A DNA stretch of 64,000 nucleotides, taken from NCBI RefSeq assembly GCF_050410775.1, contig NZ_CP191229.1; one strand, 5' to 3'. Below the pieces are notes generated by a model. The model was not told the DNA's origin. It ran no database searches and saw nothing but the letters and a program-made list of their open reading frames with translations. The first letter of the stretch is position 1. The number at the start of each line of letters is the position of its first letter. This document shows, one piece after another, positions 1-8,232 of the stretch. The DNA comes from Erwinia sp050410775. Its GTDB lineage: Bacteria; Pseudomonadota; Gammaproteobacteria; Enterobacterales; Enterobacteriaceae. The position numbers were made by a program, and so were the translations under genes.

Positions 1-1628
1 TTCGCGACGTTGGCGGGGAAGGGCGCATTTTTTACCGTCGCCGTCGCCGTCGCGTTAAGCGTAAAAGCGGCAACATTGATGACTTCTGCCGCCGCTGGGG
101 CAGCCAGTACAGCTACATGGTAGTGCTGGATGCAGACAGCGTGATGAGCGGCGAGTGTCTGACCGGTCTGGTGCGCATGATGGAAGCCAACCCGAACGCC
201 GGTATCATTCAGTCTTCGCCGAAAGCATCAGGCATGGACACGCTTTATGCGCGCTGTCAGCAGTTTGCGACCCGCGTTTACGGTCCGCTGTTTACCGCGG
301 GTCTGCACTTCTGGCAGCTGGGCGAATCCCACTACTGGGGGCATAACGCCATTATCCGCGTGCAGCCGTTTATCGAGCACTGTGCGCTGGCGCCGCTGCC
401 GGGTGAAGGCTCATTCGCGGGTTCCATTCTCTCTCATGACTTTGTGGAAGCGGCGCTGATGCGTCGTGCAGGCTGGGGCGTCTGGATCGCCTACGATCTG
501 CCGGGCTCCTATGAGGAACTGCCGCCAAACCTGCTGGACGAGCTGAAGCGTGACCGCCGCTGGTGTCACGGCAACCTGATGAACTTCCGCCTGTTCCTGG
601 TAAAGGGAATGCATCCCGTTCACCGTGCGGTGTTCCTCACCGGGGTGATGTCCTACCTTTCTGCGCCGCTGTGGTTTATGTTCCTGGCCCTCTCAACGGC
701 GTTACAGGTGGTGCATACGCTGATGGAACCGCAATATTTCCTTCAGCCAAGGCAGCTCTTTCCGGTCTGGCCGCAGTGGCGTCCCGAGCTGGCTATAGCG
801 CTGTTTTCCACCACTATGGTCCTGCTGTTCCTGCCAAAGCTGCTCAGTATCATTCTGGTCTGGTTCAAGGGAGCGAAGCCTTATGGCGGCGTGTTGCGCG
901 TAACCGTTTCGCTGTTTCTGGAAGTGCTGTTTTCAGTCCTGCTGGCGCCGGTGCGCATGCTGTTTCACACCGTATTCGTGGTCAGCGCTTTCCTGGGGTG
1001 GGAAGTGGTCTGGAACTCGCCACAGCGTGATGATGACGCCACGCCCTGGAGCGAAGCCTTTAAACGTCATGGCTCCCAGATGGCGCTCGGCATCGTCTGG
1101 GCGGCGGGTATGGGCTGGCTGGATCTGAACTTTCTGTGGTGGCTGGCGCCGATCGTCTTTTCGCTGATTCTGTCGCCGTTTGTCTCGGTTTACTCCAGCC
1201 GTTCAACGACGGGCACAGCGTCGAAGCGCGCCAGACTGTTCCTGATCCCGGAAGAGACTGACCCGCCGCAGGAGCTGCTCGATACCGATCGCTACGTGGT
1301 ACTTAACCGCGGGCGTGCGCTGAAAGATGGCTTTATGCATGCGATGTTCCATCCGTCGTTCAATGCCCTCGCCAGCGCGATGGCCACCTCCCGTCACCTG
1401 AAAAGCGACATTCTGGAGTTTGCCCGCGATCGCCGCGTTGAGCAGGCGCTGAGCGAATCTCCGGCCAGCCTGGACCGCGAGCGGCGCCTGACGTTACTCA
1501 GCGATCCTGTGACCCTGTCGAGGATGCATTATCGCCTCTGGCAGCATGCGGACAAGTACCATGACTGGTTCGAGCACTACAAATCGCTGAAGCTGAATCC
1601 GGACGCGATGAAGTCAGAGGCGCGCTAA
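1..1628 (+). CDS. opgH: Glucans biosynthesis glucosyltransferase H, 5' end cut by window
   Basis: OpgH (MdoH) is the inner-membrane glucosyltransferase that builds the beta-glucan backbone of osmoregulated periplasmic glucans from UDP-glucose. The reading frame is open from base 3, so the gene enters from the left and about 541 residues are visible; the E. coli protein has about 850. The visible part holds the second acidic motif of family 2 glycosyltransferases (VVLDADSVMSG), the downstream DRRWCHGN motif equivalent to QxxRW, and several hydrophobic segments of the membrane half. An internal ATG at 117 is not the start, because conserved sequence continues upstream. A strong terminator follows the stop. 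opgG would be expected just outside the window. Confidence 0.96.
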   Translation, partial: RDVGGEGRIFYRRRRRRVKRKSGNIDDFCRRWGSQYSYMVVLDADSVMSGECLTGLVRMMEANPNAGIIQSSPKASGMDTLYARCQQFATRVYGPLFTAGLHFWQLGESHYWGHNAIIRVQPFIEHCALAPLPGEGSFAGSILSHDFVEAALMRRAGWGVWIAYDLPGSYEELPPNLLDELKRDRRWCHGNLMNFRLFLVKGMHPVHRAVFLTGVMSYLSAPLWFMFLALSTALQVVHTLMEPQYFLQPRQLFPVWPQWRPELAIALFSTTMVLLFLPKLLSIILVWFKGAKPYGGVLRVTVSLFLEVLFSVLLAPVRMLFHTVFVVSAFLGWEVVWNSPQRDDDATPWSEAFKRHGSQMALGIVWAAGMGWLDLNFLWWLAPIVFSLILSPFVSVYSSRSTTGTASKRARLFLIPEETDPPQELLDTDRYVVLNRGRALKDGFMHAMFHPSFNALASAMATSRHLKSDILEFARDRRVEQALSESPASLDRERRLTLLSDPVTLSRMHYRLWQHADKYHDWFEHYKSLKLNPDAMKSEAR

Positions 1629-1634
1629 AGCAGA

Positions 1635-1660
1635 GGCCGGGCATGTTCCCGGCCTTTTTT
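1635..1660 (+). terminator. Rho-independent terminator after opgH
   Basis: A 7-bp GC stem (1635-1641 with 1648-1654) and a 6-nt loop are followed directly by six T residues, seven bases after the opgH stop. Confidence 0.9.
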
Positions 1661-1767
1661 ATGCCCTGCGCCGCTTAACGCCCGCCTCCCTGACACGCAG
1701 TGAAAGCGGACGGACTCAAAATGGTTAGGCTACAATTGGACAAAGATAACCGGTAAAGGGACTGGAA

Positions 1768-2007
1768 ATGAAAAAGGCTATGCGAGTGCTACTGGCGGGT
1801 GCCTGCATGGTGATGCTGAGCGGCTGTGGCAGCATCATCAGCCGGACAATGCCCGGACAGGGGCATGGCAATCAGTTTTATCCAGGTGTGCAGTGGGATG
1901 TGCGGGATACGCCATGGCGTATTGTGACCATTATCGATCTGCCGCTGTCGCTGGTCGTGGATACGCTGCTGCTTCCCATCGATGCCCATCACGGTCCCTA
2001 TGAGTAG
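1768..2007 (+). CDS. yceK: YceK-family small lipoprotein
   Basis: This 79-residue protein has a short signal peptide ending in the lipobox LSGC, so it should be lipid-anchored at Cys19 or so. The rest contains the DLPLSLVVDTLLLPID stretch typical of the YceK/DUF1375 group, in which a conserved proline-rich hydrophobic segment lies near the C-terminus. It sits directly after opgH, as in E. coli, and converges on mysB. Its function is not established. The start is supported by an AAAGGGAC purine stretch 6-12 bases upstream and by the signal peptide beginning at once with MKKAM. Confidence 0.85.
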   Translation: MKKAMRVLLAGACMVMLSGCGSIISRTMPGQGHGNQFYPGVQWDVRDTPWRIVTIIDLPLSLVVDTLLLPIDAHHGPYE

Positions 2008-2046
2008 TGCCCCCTGAAGGAGGCACCGGGTAACGGGCGGGCGGGA

Positions 2047-2454
2047 TCAGCTCCAGCGGTCGGCGCGGTCCGGTTCCGGGTTATCGTCTTCCCACTCTTC
2101 GGCCGCGGCGGCGCCCTCTTCAGTGTCGGCCGGCGGCTCAAGCTGAAATTCACCTTCATCCCACTCATGCAGCGTATTTTCCGGCAGCCACTCCTGGCGC
2201 AGTTCGACCTCATCGAAGTCGCCGTCAAAGATGGCCTGAGCGGCTTCGCCACTACGTAATGACAGGCATTCGCCCTCATCCCCTTCATTCACGAAGAATT
2301 CCGCCTGCCACATAATATCGCCATCCTGCATCACGTACTTTTGCAGATTGAACTGGCTGACGGAAGCTTCCTCCTGTTCCATCTCCGGGTTGGCTGCCAG
2401 AAACTCTTCACGCGCGGCCTCGATGGCCTCTTCCAGCGTTGCGTACATGCTCAT
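2047..2454 (-). CDS. mysB: Acidic protein MysB
   Basis: This is a very acidic 135-residue cytosolic protein matching E. coli MysB (MsyB) along its length, including LHEWDEGEFQLEPP near the end. MsyB was found as a multicopy suppressor of secretion mutants; its molecular role is unclear. The start was placed at 2454 rather than the longer in-frame ATG at 2475, because GGAGA at 2461-2465 is at ideal distance and the family begins (M)xMYATLEEAI. The acidic C-terminal tail is longer than in E. coli and ends DRADRWS. mdtG, which follows in E. coli, is absent. Confidence 0.9.
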   Translation of the reverse strand: MSMYATLEEAIEAAREEFLAANPEMEQEEASVSQFNLQKYVMQDGDIMWQAEFFVNEGDEGECLSLRSGEAAQAIFDGDFDEVELRQEWLPENTLHEWDEGEFQLEPPADTEEGAAAAEEWEDDNPEPDRADRWS

Positions 2455-2698
2455 GGGATTTCTCCATAACGTCATTTTCAGTTTTAGAAAGAATAGTCGA
2501 AGAATCGCCGGGCAAAAGCGCCAGGGTGAAAAAAAACATCATGAGAATTTTATAAGCGGATCAGGCTTTTAGGCTATTTCCTCTATGAGAAGAGAACAAC
2601 TGGCGATAAAAAAAACAGGCAGACTGATTTTTATACGGTTTAACCTGGATGGGCAGACGTACGGAAAGAAGCAAAAAGCAGCAAGAGGTTTGCTGACA

Positions 2699-2728
2699 GA
2701 AAAAGCAGGCTGACCTCCGTGGTCAGCC
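2699..2728 (-). terminator. Terminator after lpxL
   Basis: On the minus strand an 8-bp perfect stem (2708-2715 with 2721-2728) is followed by a run rich in T (complement of 2699-2705). It lies 12 bases beyond the lpxL stop. Confidence 0.75.
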
Positions 2729-2740
2729 ATCAGCAGCATT

Positions 2741-3661
2741 TTAATAGAGCGGAGGCTCGCCCGCAGGGCGGGTTTTGAAGCGGCGGTGCAGCCACATATA
2801 CTGTTCGGGCGCCATCAGCACGCCATGCTCCACAACTTTATTCATTCGCGCCGCCGTCGCGGCCTCATCGTCCAGCGGCAGGGCTGCCTCTTCCGGCAGG
2901 ATCACCATTTCATAGCCTTTACCATGCGGCAGGCGGCGGGGAACAAAGGGAATAACGGCGGGCTGACCGCTGCGAATCAGCAGGTAACTGCCTTTGGTGG
3001 TGGCAGCCTTCTCCACGCCGAAGAAGGGGACAAATACGCTGCTTCGTGGACCGTAGTCGTGATCGGGTGCATACCAGATGATATCGCCGTTTTTCAGAGC
3101 GCGGATCATGCCTTTGAGATCCTTGCGATCGAGCATGCTTTTATTGGAGCGCATGCGACCCCAGGTTTGCAGCCAGTCAAGCAGCGCATTGTCGTTTGGA
3201 CGGTAAACGCCAATGCCGGGATTATGGATACCGAAGATGCGCGCGCCCAGCTCCAGAGTGAGGAAGTGCATGCCGATCAGCAACACGCCTTTACCTTCCT
3301 GATGCGCCTTATCAATATTTTCCAGTCCGCTGACGTGAAACCATTTGATAATGCGCCAGTCGGGCCAGAACCAGGCCATGCCGGTTTCAATTAACCCCAT
3401 ACCGACGGACTCAAAGTTGCGCACCACCATCGCTTCGCGCTCAGCTGCCGGCATTTCAGGAAAGCACAGCTCCAGATTACGACGCGCCACTTTCACCCGA
3501 CGGGGAATAAAGCGCATAGAGAGACGGCCCAGGCCGCAGCCGAGGCGATAGAGAACTGGATAAGGCAACAGCACCAGCAGATAGAGGAAGCCTATACCCA
3601 ACCAGGTAAACCAATAACGGGGATGCAGCAACGCACGGGAAAATTGAGGCAGCTGAGTCAT
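2741..3661 (-). CDS. lpxL: Lipid A lauroyl acyltransferase LpxL (HtrB)
   Basis: LpxL transfers a laurate from acyl-ACP to Kdo2-lipid IVA at the inner membrane, a late step of lipid A synthesis. The 306-residue length equals E. coli LpxL and similarity is continuous. One N-terminal membrane anchor (about residues 20-40) precedes the acyltransferase domain. The catalytic HxxxxE motif is seen as HFLTLE, with H132 and E137 at the positions known for E. coli, followed by the conserved WYAPDHDYGPRSSVFVPFF region. The terminal RFKTRPAGEPPLY matches LpxL rather than LpxM or LpxP. It appears monocistronic, with its own terminator. Confidence 0.95.
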   Translation of the reverse strand: MTQLPQFSRALLHPRYWFTWLGIGFLYLLVLLPYPVLYRLGCGLGRLSMRFIPRRVKVARRNLELCFPEMPAAEREAMVVRNFESVGMGLIETGMAWFWPDWRIIKWFHVSGLENIDKAHQEGKGVLLIGMHFLTLELGARIFGIHNPGIGVYRPNDNALLDWLQTWGRMRSNKSMLDRKDLKGMIRALKNGDIIWYAPDHDYGPRSSVFVPFFGVEKAATTKGSYLLIRSGQPAVIPFVPRRLPHGKGYEMVILPEEAALPLDDEAATAARMNKVVEHGVLMAPEQYMWLHRRFKTRPAGEPPLY

Positions 3662-3822
3662 GAGTTTCCAGATCGAAAAAAAAGGGGCACCATTATGCTG
3701 CCCGTTAATAAATAGTTATGGCCTATTGTGCCATTTTATGATGCCCGAAAGGAAATTCCCTGATCCTCCCGGTAAGCGTCAACCGCCTCCAGGCAGAAAA
3801 ATGCCTGAAGGCGTCAGCATAC

Positions 3823-4920
3823 TCACTCTTCTTTAAACAAACCTTTAACTTCATGGGGCTCGCAACGCAGATACTGATCCGGCGCGTGAACTTTTGCGCC
3901 CAGTTCGGCGGCCGCATGCCATGGCCAGCGCGGATCGTAGAGCATGCCTCTGGCCATGGCGATCATATCTGCCTGTTGCCCAACCAGGATAGCCTCAGCC
4001 TGTTTTGGTTCAGTGATTAACCCCACGGCAATGACCGGGATCGTCACGGCTTTTTTGATCTCCGCCGCGAACGCGACCTGATAATTTGGACCAACGTCAA
4101 TTTTCTGCGCCGGTGAAAGACCACCGCTTGAGACGTGAATGTAGGCGCAGCCCTCTGCGGCCAGCGCCTTGCTGAGCGCGATGGATTGTTCGTTGTCCCA
4201 GCCGCCTTCAACCCAGTCCGTTGCGGAGATACGGACGCCAACTGGTTTTCCGGCAGGGAAGGCCCGGCGCACCTCACGGAAGATTTCCAGCGTCAGCCTA
4301 ATACGATTTTCCAGCGATCCGCCATACTCATCTTCACGTTTGTTAGACAGCGGAGATAAGAACTCATGTAGCAGGTAGCCATGCGCGGCATGCACTTCCA
4401 CCAGATCCAGTCCCAGACGATCCGCCCGGATTGCACTATCCACAAACGCCTGCTTAATTTCGTCGATACGGGCTTTAGTCAGCGCGGCCGGTGTACCATC
4501 GCTCTCATTATAGGGCAGGGCTGAAGGGGCCGAAGTCTGCCAGCCCCCCTCGGCAGGCTGAAGAAAGTTACCGCCGCGCCATGGCACATCGGTGGACGCC
4601 TTACGGCCCGCGTGGGCAAGTTGGATCCCCACAGGGATAGGCGAATAGCGGCGAACATCCTTCAGCACTTCTCCGAGCGCCTGTTCAGTTTCGTCATCCC
4701 ACAGGCCTAAATCCTGCGGAGTAATGCGGCCTTCCGGCTCTACGGCAGCGGCTTCCACAATCATCAGGCCTGCGCCCGAAAGGGCAAGGTGCCCAAGGTG
4801 AATACGGTGCCAGGCGGTTGCCTTGCCGCCTTCGGCCGAATACTGGCACATAGGCGCAATAGCGATGCGATTACTGAGCGTTAACTTTTCTAAGGTTATC
4901 GGGGTAAACAGCTGACTCAT
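3823..4920 (-). CDS. YqjM-type NADH:flavin oxidoreductase (old yellow enzyme family)
   Basis: This 365-residue cytosolic TIM-barrel flavoenzyme belongs to the old yellow enzyme family, whose members reduce activated C=C bonds and other electrophiles using FMN and NAD(P)H. The short YqjM-like subclass is indicated by the APMCQYSA motif with Cys25 and Tyr27, QLAHAGRKAS, the paired histidines in VHAAHGYLLHEFLSPL, and the phosphate-binding region around MIAMARGML. E. coli has no gene here between lpxL and trhO, so this is a lineage-specific insertion or an ancestral gene lost elsewhere. GGAG lies 8 bases before the ATG. Physiological substrate unknown; detoxification of quinones or enals is an inference. 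Confidence 0.9.
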   Translation of the reverse strand: MSQLFTPITLEKLTLSNRIAIAPMCQYSAEGGKATAWHRIHLGHLALSGAGLMIVEAAAVEPEGRITPQDLGLWDDETEQALGEVLKDVRRYSPIPVGIQLAHAGRKASTDVPWRGGNFLQPAEGGWQTSAPSALPYNESDGTPAALTKARIDEIKQAFVDSAIRADRLGLDLVEVHAAHGYLLHEFLSPLSNKREDEYGGSLENRIRLTLEIFREVRRAFPAGKPVGVRISATDWVEGGWDNEQSIALSKALAAEGCAYIHVSSGGLSPAQKIDVGPNYQVAFAAEIKKAVTIPVIAVGLITEPKQAEAILVGQQADMIAMARGMLYDPRWPWHAAAELGAKVHAPDQYLRCEPHEVKGLFKEE

Positions 4921-5141
4921 TATTTTTCTCCGGTGTTGATCACATTTCTACTGTCAACTTCTAACTATAGGCAAATTTGTTGCTGGCGTTGAACAGGGTA
5001 TGCTTTTCCGGGAAAGCGCAGCGCGTTTGGTGACCTTATCGCCTGTCAGGGCGAAACAGCCCGCTTTACGGTTTGATTTTCCGCCAATTCAGGTATGATA
5101 GCGCCCGCAAAATTTCTCTCTTGAACCCAGGAACGTACACC

Positions 5142-6194
5142 GTGCCAGTGTTACATAACCTTGTTTCCAATGAAGAGCTGAAGGCGCGCATGCTGGCTGA
5201 AACCGAGCCGCGTACCACTGTCTCTTTCTATAAATATTTCACGCTTGAAGACCCGAAAGCATTTCGCGACGCGCTCTATGTAGCAATGATGAAGCTGAAG
5301 GTTTTTGGCCGCGTCTATGTCGCGCCCGAAGGGATCAACGCCCAGATCAGCGTACCGGCCAGCCAGTATGAAACGATGAAAAGCATGCTTTATGCTTTCC
5401 ATCCGGCGCTGGATAACCTGCGGATGAATATTGCGCTTGATGATGACGGAAAATCGTTCTGGGTGCTGCGCCTGAAGGTGCGTGAACGCATCGTGGCCGA
5501 CGGCATCACCGATGAAAACTTCGATGCCAGTGACGTCGGCGGCTATCTGAAGGCTGACGAAGTGAATGCGATGCTCGACGATCCTGACGCCGTGTTCGTG
5601 GATATGCGTAACCACTATGAATATGAAGTGGGCCATTTCGACAACGCGCTGGAGATCCCGGCCGATACCTTCCGCGATCAGCTGCCGATGGCGGTTGATA
5701 TGCTGAAGGAGAATAAAGATAAAAAAATCGTGATGTACTGCACCGGCGGCATTCGCTGTGAAAAAGCCAGCGCCTGGATGCGCCATAACGGCTTTGAGCA
5801 GGTTTATCATATTGAAGGCGGCATCATTGAGTATGCCCGCCGCGCGCGGGAACAGGGGTTACCGGTACGCTTCCGCGGTAAGAACTTTGTTTTCGATGAG
5901 CGGATGGGTGAACGGATCTCTGATGACGTTATCGCGCACTGTCACCAGTGTGGCGTAGCTTGCGATACGCACGTTAACTGCAAAAACGATGGCTGCCATC
6001 TGTTGTTTATCCAGTGTGCGGCCTGCGCTGAGAAATATCACAATTGCTGTAGCCCAATCTGTATGGAAGAGCTGGCGCTTACGCCGGAAGAGCAGCGCGC
6101 GCGCCGCGCCGGACGTGAGAACGGCAACAAGATATTTAATAAGTCGCGCGGCTTGCTGAATATGACGTTAAAGATTCCGAAGCCAGAGCAGTAA
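5142..6194 (+). CDS. trhO: tRNA uridine(34) hydroxylase TrhO (rhodanese-like YceA)
   Basis: TrhO carries out oxygen-dependent formation of 5-hydroxyuridine at tRNA position 34. The protein aligns with E. coli YceA throughout. An N-terminal acylphosphatase-like domain precedes a rhodanese domain with active-site C200 in MYCTGGIRCEKAS, and a cysteine-rich C-terminal zinc-like segment (CHQCGVACDTHVNC and following) ends the fold. The start is GTG at 5142, not the in-frame ATG at 5073: family members start (M)PVLHN, and AGGA lies about 9 bases upstream. The length is 350 residues. It is divergent from the flavin oxidoreductase gene. Confidence 0.93.
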   Translation: MPVLHNLVSNEELKARMLAETEPRTTVSFYKYFTLEDPKAFRDALYVAMMKLKVFGRVYVAPEGINAQISVPASQYETMKSMLYAFHPALDNLRMNIALDDDGKSFWVLRLKVRERIVADGITDENFDASDVGGYLKADEVNAMLDDPDAVFVDMRNHYEYEVGHFDNALEIPADTFRDQLPMAVDMLKENKDKKIVMYCTGGIRCEKASAWMRHNGFEQVYHIEGGIIEYARRAREQGLPVRFRGKNFVFDERMGERISDDVIAHCHQCGVACDTHVNCKNDGCHLLFIQCAACAEKYHNCCSPICMEELALTPEEQRARRAGRENGNKIFNKSRGLLNMTLKIPKPEQ

Positions 6195-6198
6195 TTAA

Positions 6199-6226
6199 AA
6201 AAGGCCGATCTTGCGATCGGCCTTAT
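6199..6226. terminator. Bidirectional terminator between trhO and the yceI side
   Basis: A perfect 10-bp stem (6201-6210 with 6215-6224) with a 4-nt loop. On the minus strand it runs into TTTTTT, and it also follows the trhO stop by six bases. Confidence 0.8.
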
Positions 6227-6411
6227 GCTTTAAGCGCTTCTACGACGCCAGCGTTGAGGCGTAGGGAGTTTCGGTGAGAGTAAAGCGTCCCGCGTCAGAG
6301 ACGGCGCGGGACGAGCCGTCAGGGACGATGCTTCTTGCGTCTTTACGATCAACCGAGGCTCATGGGCAACGTACTGAAAAGCCGGAGCGGTTTTTGACGG
6401 CTACCGGATAA

Positions 6412-6987
6412 CTACTGGCGAACACCTTCAACCGAAATCATCAGCTGTACCTGCTGAGAGGCCGGGCCGAGATCGGATTTGATATTAAAGTCTTTCAGCG
6501 TAAGCGTGGTCTCTGCTTCAAACCCTGCACGGTAACCGCCCCATGGATCTTTCCCTTCGCCCAGCTTCTTCGCTTCCAGCGTCACAGGTTTAGTTACGCC
6601 GTTCAGCGTCAGGTTGCCGGTAATATCCAGCTCTTCACCATCCTTTTTCACGCCGGTCGACACGAAGGTCGCCTGCGGGAATTTAGCGGCATTCAGGAAG
6701 TCCGCGCTGCGCAGATGCTTGTCGCGCTCGGCATGGTTAGTATCCACACTGCCGGTATCAATGGTCACGTTGACTTTATCTTTAGAGGGATCGGCCTCGT
6801 CTAAAGTGAAAGTGCCCTCAAAGTCCCGGAATGAACCGTAAAGCCAGCTGTAGCCCAGATGCTGAATACGGAACTGCACAAAAGCGTGCTGACCTTCGGT
6901 ATCAATTTTATAGTCAGCGGCCACGGCACTACCGGCGCTCAGCAGCATGGCTGCGGTGGATAAGGCCAGTAAACTTTTCTTCAACAT
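6412..6987 (-). CDS. yceI: Periplasmic YceI-family protein
   Basis: This 191-residue protein, the same length as E. coli YceI, begins with a Sec signal peptide (about residues 1-23, cleavage near AVAA/DYK). The rest is the YceI lipocalin-like beta-barrel, a fold that in characterised relatives binds polyisoprenoids. Seen motifs include GHAFVQFRIQHLGYSW-like strands, SVDTNHAERDKHLRSADFL and the conserved VTKPVTLE. Its stop lies 186 bases from the trhO terminator. It is cotranscribed downstream of yceJ (cytochrome b561), 21 bases apart, an arrangement often seen, which hints at a periplasmic quinone- or lipid-related role. Function is otherwise unknown. Confidence 0.92.
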   Translation of the reverse strand: MLKKSLLALSTAAMLLSAGSAVAADYKIDTEGQHAFVQFRIQHLGYSWLYGSFRDFEGTFTLDEADPSKDKVNVTIDTGSVDTNHAERDKHLRSADFLNAAKFPQATFVSTGVKKDGEELDITGNLTLNGVTKPVTLEAKKLGEGKDPWGGYRAGFEAETTLTLKDFNIKSDLGPASQQVQLMISVEGVRQ

Positions 6988-7008
6988 GGTGTTTCTCCCT
7001 TCCAGAGG

Positions 7009-7563
7009 TTAGTCGATGCGACGGCCCAGCATGCGTTTTAACGTCACATCACGATCGATAAAGTGGTGTTTCAGGGCGGCGAGGCCGTGCAGCACGGAAA
7101 GTATCACCACGCTCCAGGCCAGCCAGAGATGCACTTCGCCCGCCAGGTCGGCCTGTTCAGCAAAGCCTTCAATCGTTGCGGGTACTGAAAACAGGCTGAA
7201 AACGGTAACAGGTTTGCCGTCGGCGGTGGATATAAGGTAGCCGCTGATAAACAGGGCGAAGAGAATGCCATATAAAAGCAGATGCACAGCCACGGCGCCG
7301 AAGCGCGTCAGCGGCGAATAGCTGCTGAGCGGGCGGGGCGGGGGTGAGATAAAGCGCCAGATTGTTCTGAAGATCATCAGGGCAAACAGCAGAATGCCGA
7401 TGCTCTTATGCAGTTCAGGCGCCGGATGATACCAGCTGTCATAATAGCCCAGGGTGACCATCCACAGGCCGAGCGCAAACATGCCGTAAACGGCTAACGC
7501 GATGAGCCAGTGCAGAAGCAGGCTGACATGACCAAAGCGAGAGGGACTGTTTTTCAGCGGCAT
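7009..7563 (-). CDS. yceJ: Cytochrome b561 family protein YceJ
   Basis: This inner-membrane di-heme b-type cytochrome of the bacterial b561 family has 184 residues and four predicted transmembrane helices (roughly residues 12-34, 47-65, 85-110 and 145-165). Histidines at the helix ends (LLHWL, PELHKS, AGEVHLWL, LHGLAALKHH) are the expected heme ligands. The start is taken at 7563, because the E. coli protein begins just before the first helix and the longer frame to 7650 adds an unrelated leader. It is the first gene of the yceJI pair. The physiological electron partner is not known. Confidence 0.9.
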   Translation of the reverse strand: MPLKNSPSRFGHVSLLLHWLIALAVYGMFALGLWMVTLGYYDSWYHPAPELHKSIGILLFALMIFRTIWRFISPPPRPLSSYSPLTRFGAVAVHLLLYGILFALFISGYLISTADGKPVTVFSLFSVPATIEGFAEQADLAGEVHLWLAWSVVILSVLHGLAALKHHFIDRDVTLKRMLGRRID

Positions 7564-8186
7564 AACACTATCCGTCGATGTTTTTTGCCAAGCATGGACA
7601 ACATAAAATATAAAATCAACAACTAACTTACGCCATGAAATAAATAACAATATTCATTCAATATTATTGAATATAAACGTCGTTTTTAAACGGTTTATTC
7701 GTCTTATTTATTATCAATTGCCTGTAGCCACCAGATTTTCTATGCTTTACACGTAGGGTAGGCGCTGATGCGAGCACCTGATAATTTGATGTTATCAGGC
7801 CGTAGTGTCAGTGAAGCGTCAATTTTTGTCAGCAAGTTCACGCCTGAAGATATAAATATGGCTTAACTATATAGATCTGGCACAGACAAAACAGATAGCG
7901 GTCGTCCGGCGGAATTTCCCTGGTTTCAAAGGGCGAAATGCCGGTGATAATCCTGCCGGAACCGTTGCCTGGCAGATGAGCCAGGCAGACCTGAAAGCAA
8001 ACATATCCTGTTAATGAGCGGCGCGGCTGCTAATAAATTTAATGCGCCATAAGCGGTTTTTTATATAGCCCCAAAGAGAATAAACGGTTTACTGAGTGCA
8101 ATAAATATAATTGCAGTTTAAGCGGCGTTTTTGGTAGCAATATAAGCAGAGAGAAGGTTTTCTGGAAATTAACGGAAAGGAGGTCA
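7564..8186. other. Gene-poor 0.6-kb intergenic region yceJ-solA
   Basis: No recognisable gene; E. coli yceO is not found here. Two perfect inverted repeats are visible: an 8-bp arm pair at 7777-7784/7792-7799 (7-nt loop) and another at 7966-7973/7980-7987 (6-nt loop). Two small frames on the plus strand have ribosome-binding-like sequence: 7768-7866 (32 residues) and 8187-8231 (14 residues, preceded by AAAGGAGG). Both are unproven. The region is AT-rich near yceJ, consistent with its promoter lying around 7600-7700. Confidence 0.5.
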
Positions 8187-8232
8187 ATGAAAAAACTTTT
8201 TGTAACGACCCGGGATGAGCCGTTACGCTAAA

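Noticed and set aside
2455..2740. Remnant of mdtG between mysB and lpxL
   Set aside because: No frame or motif resembling the transporter is visible in this short gap; the gene is simply absent.
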